Shown here piece by piece: positions 32,504 through 35,524 of a DNA stretch of 35,524 nucleotides. Every line of letters begins with the position of its first letter. Position 1 is the first letter of the stretch. Origin of the DNA: JANQIV01 sp050117315 (GTDB taxonomy: Bacteria; Bacteroidota; Ignavibacteria; Ignavibacteriales; Melioribacteraceae); the NCBI GenBank assembly GCA_050117315.1, contig JASFMY010000064.1:1-35524 (forward strand). Reading direction: 5' to 3'. The notes under the pieces were generated by a model. The model had not been told where the DNA came from. It saw only the letters and a list, made by a program, of their open reading frames with translations, and ran no database searches. The position numbers and the translations under genes were made by a program.

Positions 32504-34207
32504 TTACCCAATACCTACCGTTATTAAACCGATAGCAAAAATGGCAATGACAAATACTATTGCCCAGACAAATCCTTTAATATCAATTCTATACCTTTTG
32601 AAAGAGAATTTTTTGTGAAGCGAAAGAAGGTCAACAACCAATAAACTATGTCCTCTTTCTTCTAAAGGCACATCCGATTTAATCTTTTCACCGTCGTCGG
32701 ATTCTCCTTCGAGCATAATTTCTATACCTTTTTCTTTTAGCTTATGTTCTTCGCCGGCAGGAGTATGCAGCAAGGCGTAAAATTTGTCGAGTATTTCGTT
32801 TGATTCGGGCTTAGTCAATAAAGCGGTTATTATGAAGGTTAGTATACCCGCAGGTAAATAAGCTGCAATCTGGTATTCAATTGCCCACCCAAGGCCAAAT
32901 GAAAAATAAGGGCCTGTGATAAAAGTAATGATTATAGTAACTATGAGGCTCGCCCATACAGCTTGGCGATTAGCCCTTTTCCACATTACAGCAGCCCAAA
33001 AACCAATTCCAAAATAAGCGGTTATCTGCCACAAATATTTTACGCCTTGAACTACGGAAGGAATAGTTAATGCTATTAAAACTCCGCCGAGCACAATAAC
33101 CACAGATGTAATTCTGGCTATACTTAATTCTTTGTCCTGCGATAATTTAGTTTTAATAATTTTCGAATAAATGTTTCTTGTAAATAAAGCCGATCCGCCT
33201 ACCATATAATTATGACATGCAGCTAATACTGCCGCAGCCATCGCCGCTACCATTAAACCAATAAAGCCAGAAGGAAGAAGATTTGCTACTGCAGTTCCAA
33301 AAGCCAGTTCTCTGTTTTCATTTTCAAGGCCGGGAAACAAAGCCGCTGCAAAAACACCGACAAAAGCCCAGCCCAGGGTAGCGAACCTTTTCGTAAAATT
33401 CCCATAGGTCCAGCCTGTTCTGCAGTTGACTTCCGTTTTCCCGGCACCGCCTACTGCCATGTGGTGAGGTTGTACTACAATACCCACAAGGCCGTTGATT
33501 ATGACCATAACTATAAAAAACAATGTAACTTCTTCTGGAGCTACAAAACTAAACATATGTTCAGGCAAAGACGCTTTGATTTCACTTATTCCTCCCGCTG
33601 CATTTAAAGCAAAAGGAATTAGTAGAAACGATAAAACGAGAATAAATAACCCCTGGATTAAATTTACAATGAGAGCTGAAACAAGACCACCCAAAACGCT
33701 ATAACCTAAAAAGAATAACGTAAGAGTAATAACGATTATTTCTGTAGTTAAAGCTCCCTTTGTTACAGCTTCAATTGCGGTACCTGTTCCTTTTAATATC
33801 AATCCAAGGTTAATCATAAAAAAAAGAATACCCATTATGGTATATGCAACGCCTAATTTAACGCCGTATCGTTCTTCAAAGAAATCACCGAGAGTAACAT
33901 ATCTAACCCTTCTGAAAATAGGTGCAACTATCCAGTAAAAGGGGGTTGCCAAAAGCCATATCCATTGATACCAAATCCCGGCCATACCAATTTGATAAGT
34001 AGCACCGGAAACTGCAATTGCCTGGTCTGTATGGGTGCCCGCACCGAAAGCATTGGCAATCATCATGAGCTTACTACCTTTTCTTCCGCCCATAAAGTAA
34101 TCACCGGAAGAAGCCACTTTGCGTTTTGTGTACCAACCCATGTAAACTATTACCAGCACATAGATCAGGATTATGACTAAGTCAAGATATGTTAACCCGA
34201 ATACCAT
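32504..34207 (-). CDS. SSS-family sodium:solute symporter
   Basis: A 567-aa inner-membrane protein with about 13 transmembrane helices. It begins with an SSSF-type helix (TYLDLVIILIYVLVIVYMGW), then SSGDYFMGGRKGSK, the conserved post-TM1 loop, and AGTHTDQAIAVSGATYQIG in the family's sodium/substrate region. The hydrophilic stretch ~445-530 before the last helix is a soluble insertion (residues rich in E/K/G). The family couples Na+ influx to sugars, sialic acid or organic acids. In this locus it would carry the released mono- or disaccharide (uronate or amino sugar) through the inner membrane. It lies 65 bases from the GH2 gene. No outer-membrane SusC-type partner is in the window. Confidence 0.92.
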   Translation of the reverse strand: MVFGLTYLDLVIILIYVLVIVYMGWYTKRKVASSGDYFMGGRKGSKLMMIANAFGAGTHTDQAIAVSGATYQIGMAGIWYQWIWLLATPFYWIVAPIFRRVRYVTLGDFFEERYGVKLGVAYTIMGILFFMINLGLILKGTGTAIEAVTKGALTTEIIVITLTLFFLGYSVLGGLVSALIVNLIQGLFILVLSFLLIPFALNAAGGISEIKASLPEHMFSFVAPEEVTLFFIVMVIINGLVGIVVQPHHMAVGGAGKTEVNCRTGWTYGNFTKRFATLGWAFVGVFAAALFPGLENENRELAFGTAVANLLPSGFIGLMVAAMAAAVLAACHNYMVGGSALFTRNIYSKIIKTKLSQDKELSIARITSVVIVLGGVLIALTIPSVVQGVKYLWQITAYFGIGFWAAVMWKRANRQAVWASLIVTIIITFITGPYFSFGLGWAIEYQIAAYLPAGILTFIITALLTKPESNEILDKFYALLHTPAGEEHKLKEKGIEIMLEGESDDGEKIKSDVPLEERGHSLLVVDLLSLHKKFSFKRYRIDIKGFVWAIVFVIAIFAIGLITVGIG

Positions 34208-34272
34208 ATTTTAATTTCCTATTACCTATTTTGATTTTGCAAATTATGAAAAAGGTATAATAAAAAAGTGAA

Positions 34273-35524
34273 TTAATCTTTCCAAATTTGTTTTAATGCA
34301 AATGCAACAGACTTGGGTAAGCGTTCTCGCGTAAAAACACCTTTTAGGTTAAGTACAACTCTTCTAAAATGCATAGGGGTTCTGAAATCTGCGAAATTCC
34401 AGATATGTTCACCAACCATGTAATCTTTCTTTCTAAAGAGTTCTATGTACATTGTAATAATCTTAGTTTGATATTCCTCGCTGAACATTTGATCTGAGGT
34501 AGAATGCATGCCTTGCAGAGTATCTGCGCCGAATTCGGTAACCATCAACGGTTTGTTGTATTTTCCCACCAGGGTATCCATTTCTCTTTCCATGTATTGA
34601 ATTGCTTTTTCCAGTTGTCCCGGGTGTTCATACCAGCCGTAATATCTGTTTATAGTCATAACATCGCTGAATTCAAATACAGGATCATCAACCCCGGCAC
34701 GCTGGCAATTGGGAACGGTAACGGGTCTTGTAGAATCTAAAGTTTTTGTATAATCAAATACTTCTTTCCAGTATGCTTTTGCCCTGCCGTCATAGTAACT
34801 TTCAGCCCCAACAAGGTTAGGTTCATTTCCTGCCGCCCACATTATTACGCAAGGATGATTATAATCTCTTTCAATTAATTTTCGCATGAACTCCTTATGG
34901 TTCTGCAGAGTATTATAATTTGAAACTCTTAAGTCAAGACTAACCGCCGGCACTTCATCAATTACAAGAAATCCTTTCCTGTCTGCGTAATCCATTATTT
35001 CATCGGAGTAAGGATAGTGTGATGTTCTGAAAGAGTTACAGTTAATCCATTTCATCATTGCAAAATCTTTTACCAGCAAAGGTACAAACAATCCTTTTCC
35101 AACAACCCAAAAATCTTCATGTTTGCCAAACCCGGTTAAATAAATTTCTTCACCGTTAAGTAAAAGTTTATTACCATCAACTTTAATTTCTCTTACACCT
35201 ACATTTAAATGATACTCGTCAATTACTATATCATCGATGGATAATTGTATTACAAGTTCATACAAAAAGGGATCCTTATTAGACCAGTAGCGGCATTTTT
35301 CCATCTCAATCGAAATGCTACACTTATTGCCGGTAATAGCAACACTCGTCGTATAAATTTCATTATCACCTTGTAAACGGATATTAATTTGTCCCGTTTT
35401 TACATTTTGTGTTTGTATTTCTAAGTCTACTTTCCCTTTTTGGTCTTTTAATACTTTTGTATCGACCTTCACTTTATTTATAAACTGGTTAGGAGTAGTA
35501 TAAATAAATACGGGTCTATGTATT
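34273..35524 (-). CDS. GH2 beta-glucuronidase (5' end beyond the window)
   Basis: The frame stays open past the GTG at 35472: upstream codons read IHRPVFIYTTPNQFINK, the end of a GH2 sugar-binding domain. So the start shown by a first-Met/GTG call is not real, and the gene continues outside. Counted from 35472, the acid/base Glu lies in MWAAGNEPN (E217) and the nucleophile in VTEFGAD (E313). Near the C-terminus, HIWNFADF is followed by NLK (375-377) before GVFTRERLPKS, matching the NxK motif that binds the glucuronate carboxylate in beta-glucuronidases (E. coli NKK, then GIFTRDRKPKS). So a beta-glucuronidase is likely, removing terminal GlcA. The signal peptide, if any, is outside the window. 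Confidence 0.9.
   Translation of the reverse strand, partial: IHRPVFIYTTPNQFINKVKVDTKVLKDQKGKVDLEIQTQNVKTGQINIRLQGDNEIYTTSVAITGNKCSISIEMEKCRYWSNKDPFLYELVIQLSIDDIVIDEYHLNVGVREIKVDGNKLLLNGEEIYLTGFGKHEDFWVVGKGLFVPLLVKDFAMMKWINCNSFRTSHYPYSDEIMDYADRKGFLVIDEVPAVSLDLRVSNYNTLQNHKEFMRKLIERDYNHPCVIMWAAGNEPNLVGAESYYDGRAKAYWKEVFDYTKTLDSTRPVTVPNCQRAGVDDPVFEFSDVMTINRYYGWYEHPGQLEKAIQYMEREMDTLVGKYNKPLMVTEFGADTLQGMHSTSDQMFSEEYQTKIITMYIELFRKKDYMVGEHIWNFADFRTPMHFRRVVLNLKGVFTRERLPKSVAFALKQIWKD

Noticed and set aside
35472..35472. GTG at 35472 as the true start of the GH2 gene
   Set aside because: In-frame codons upstream encode conserved GH2 sequence (IHRPVFIYTT) and stay open to the window edge, so the gene is cut by the window.
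1..35524. CRISPR arrays, tRNA or rRNA genes
   Set aside because: No regularly spaced direct repeats, cloverleaf-type sequences or rRNA signatures were seen on either strand.

Overview
The window looks like a chromosomal segment of a Bacteroidota/Ignavibacteria-type (FCB group) bacterium. The evidence is a Por/T9SS-type C-terminal sorting domain on one secreted enzyme, signal peptides that nearly all place Gln right after the predicted cleavage site (the Bacteroidota pattern), a TAnnTTTG promoter box, moderate-to-low GC, and many lipoprotein or periplasmic carbohydrate enzymes. No taxonomic marker gene is present, so this placement is inferred.

Region 1 (1-3420) is an AT-rich accessory strip. 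At the left edge are the first nine codons of a leftward gene whose N-terminus resembles tyrosine recombinases. Then come about 700 bases with several inverted repeats, followed by three small rightward genes: a PD-(D/E)XK (DUF559/Vsr-like) endonuclease, a HEPN-like protein of unknown function, and a 64-aa conserved hypothetical. The first two are each followed by a copy of the same ~90-110 nt structured element. Its 3' half is nearly identical between copies and resembles domains V-VI of group II introns. This is the least explained and most unusual part of the window: it looks like a cassette array with a shared structured tail. A short leftward ORF preceded by an SD-sequestering hairpin and a large imperfect inverted repeat closes the region.

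Region 2 (3422-6015) holds a uroporphyrinogen-decarboxylase/MtaA-family gene broken by two single-base slips in A/T runs, divergent from a NagA-like N-acetylglucosamine-6-phosphate deacetylase. A perfect hairpin over the nagA stop codon probably terminates the long leftward operon.

Region 3 (6054-35524) is a nearly uninterrupted leftward run of 18 genes forming a polysaccharide utilisation locus. In transcription order it encodes a GH2 beta-glucuronidase (5' end outside the window), an SSS-family symporter, a lipoprotein with an alpha/alpha-toroid fold, two tandem GH84-like enzymes, a secreted alpha/alpha-toroid protein, a parallel beta-helix protein, an NRAMP-like transporter lacking the metal motif, a sugar isomerase/epimerase, a GH20 hexosaminidase, a GH105-like lipoprotein, a Gfo/Idh/MocA oxidoreductase, a NagB-like deaminase, an 841-aa secreted protein of unknown family, an aldo/keto reductase, a GH28 enzyme, a GH105 hydrolase and a heparinase II/III-family lyase with a T9SS tail.

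Together the genes fit breakdown of a polymer containing N-acetylhexosamine and uronic acid (glycosaminoglycan-like or a bacterial capsule). The T9SS-exported lyase would cut it outside the cell, GH105/GH2 would remove unsaturated and saturated uronates, GH20/GH84-like enzymes would release HexNAc, and NagA/NagB plus the oxidoreductases and isomerase would process the sugars. No SusC/SusD pair, sulfatase or sugar kinase is visible in the window.
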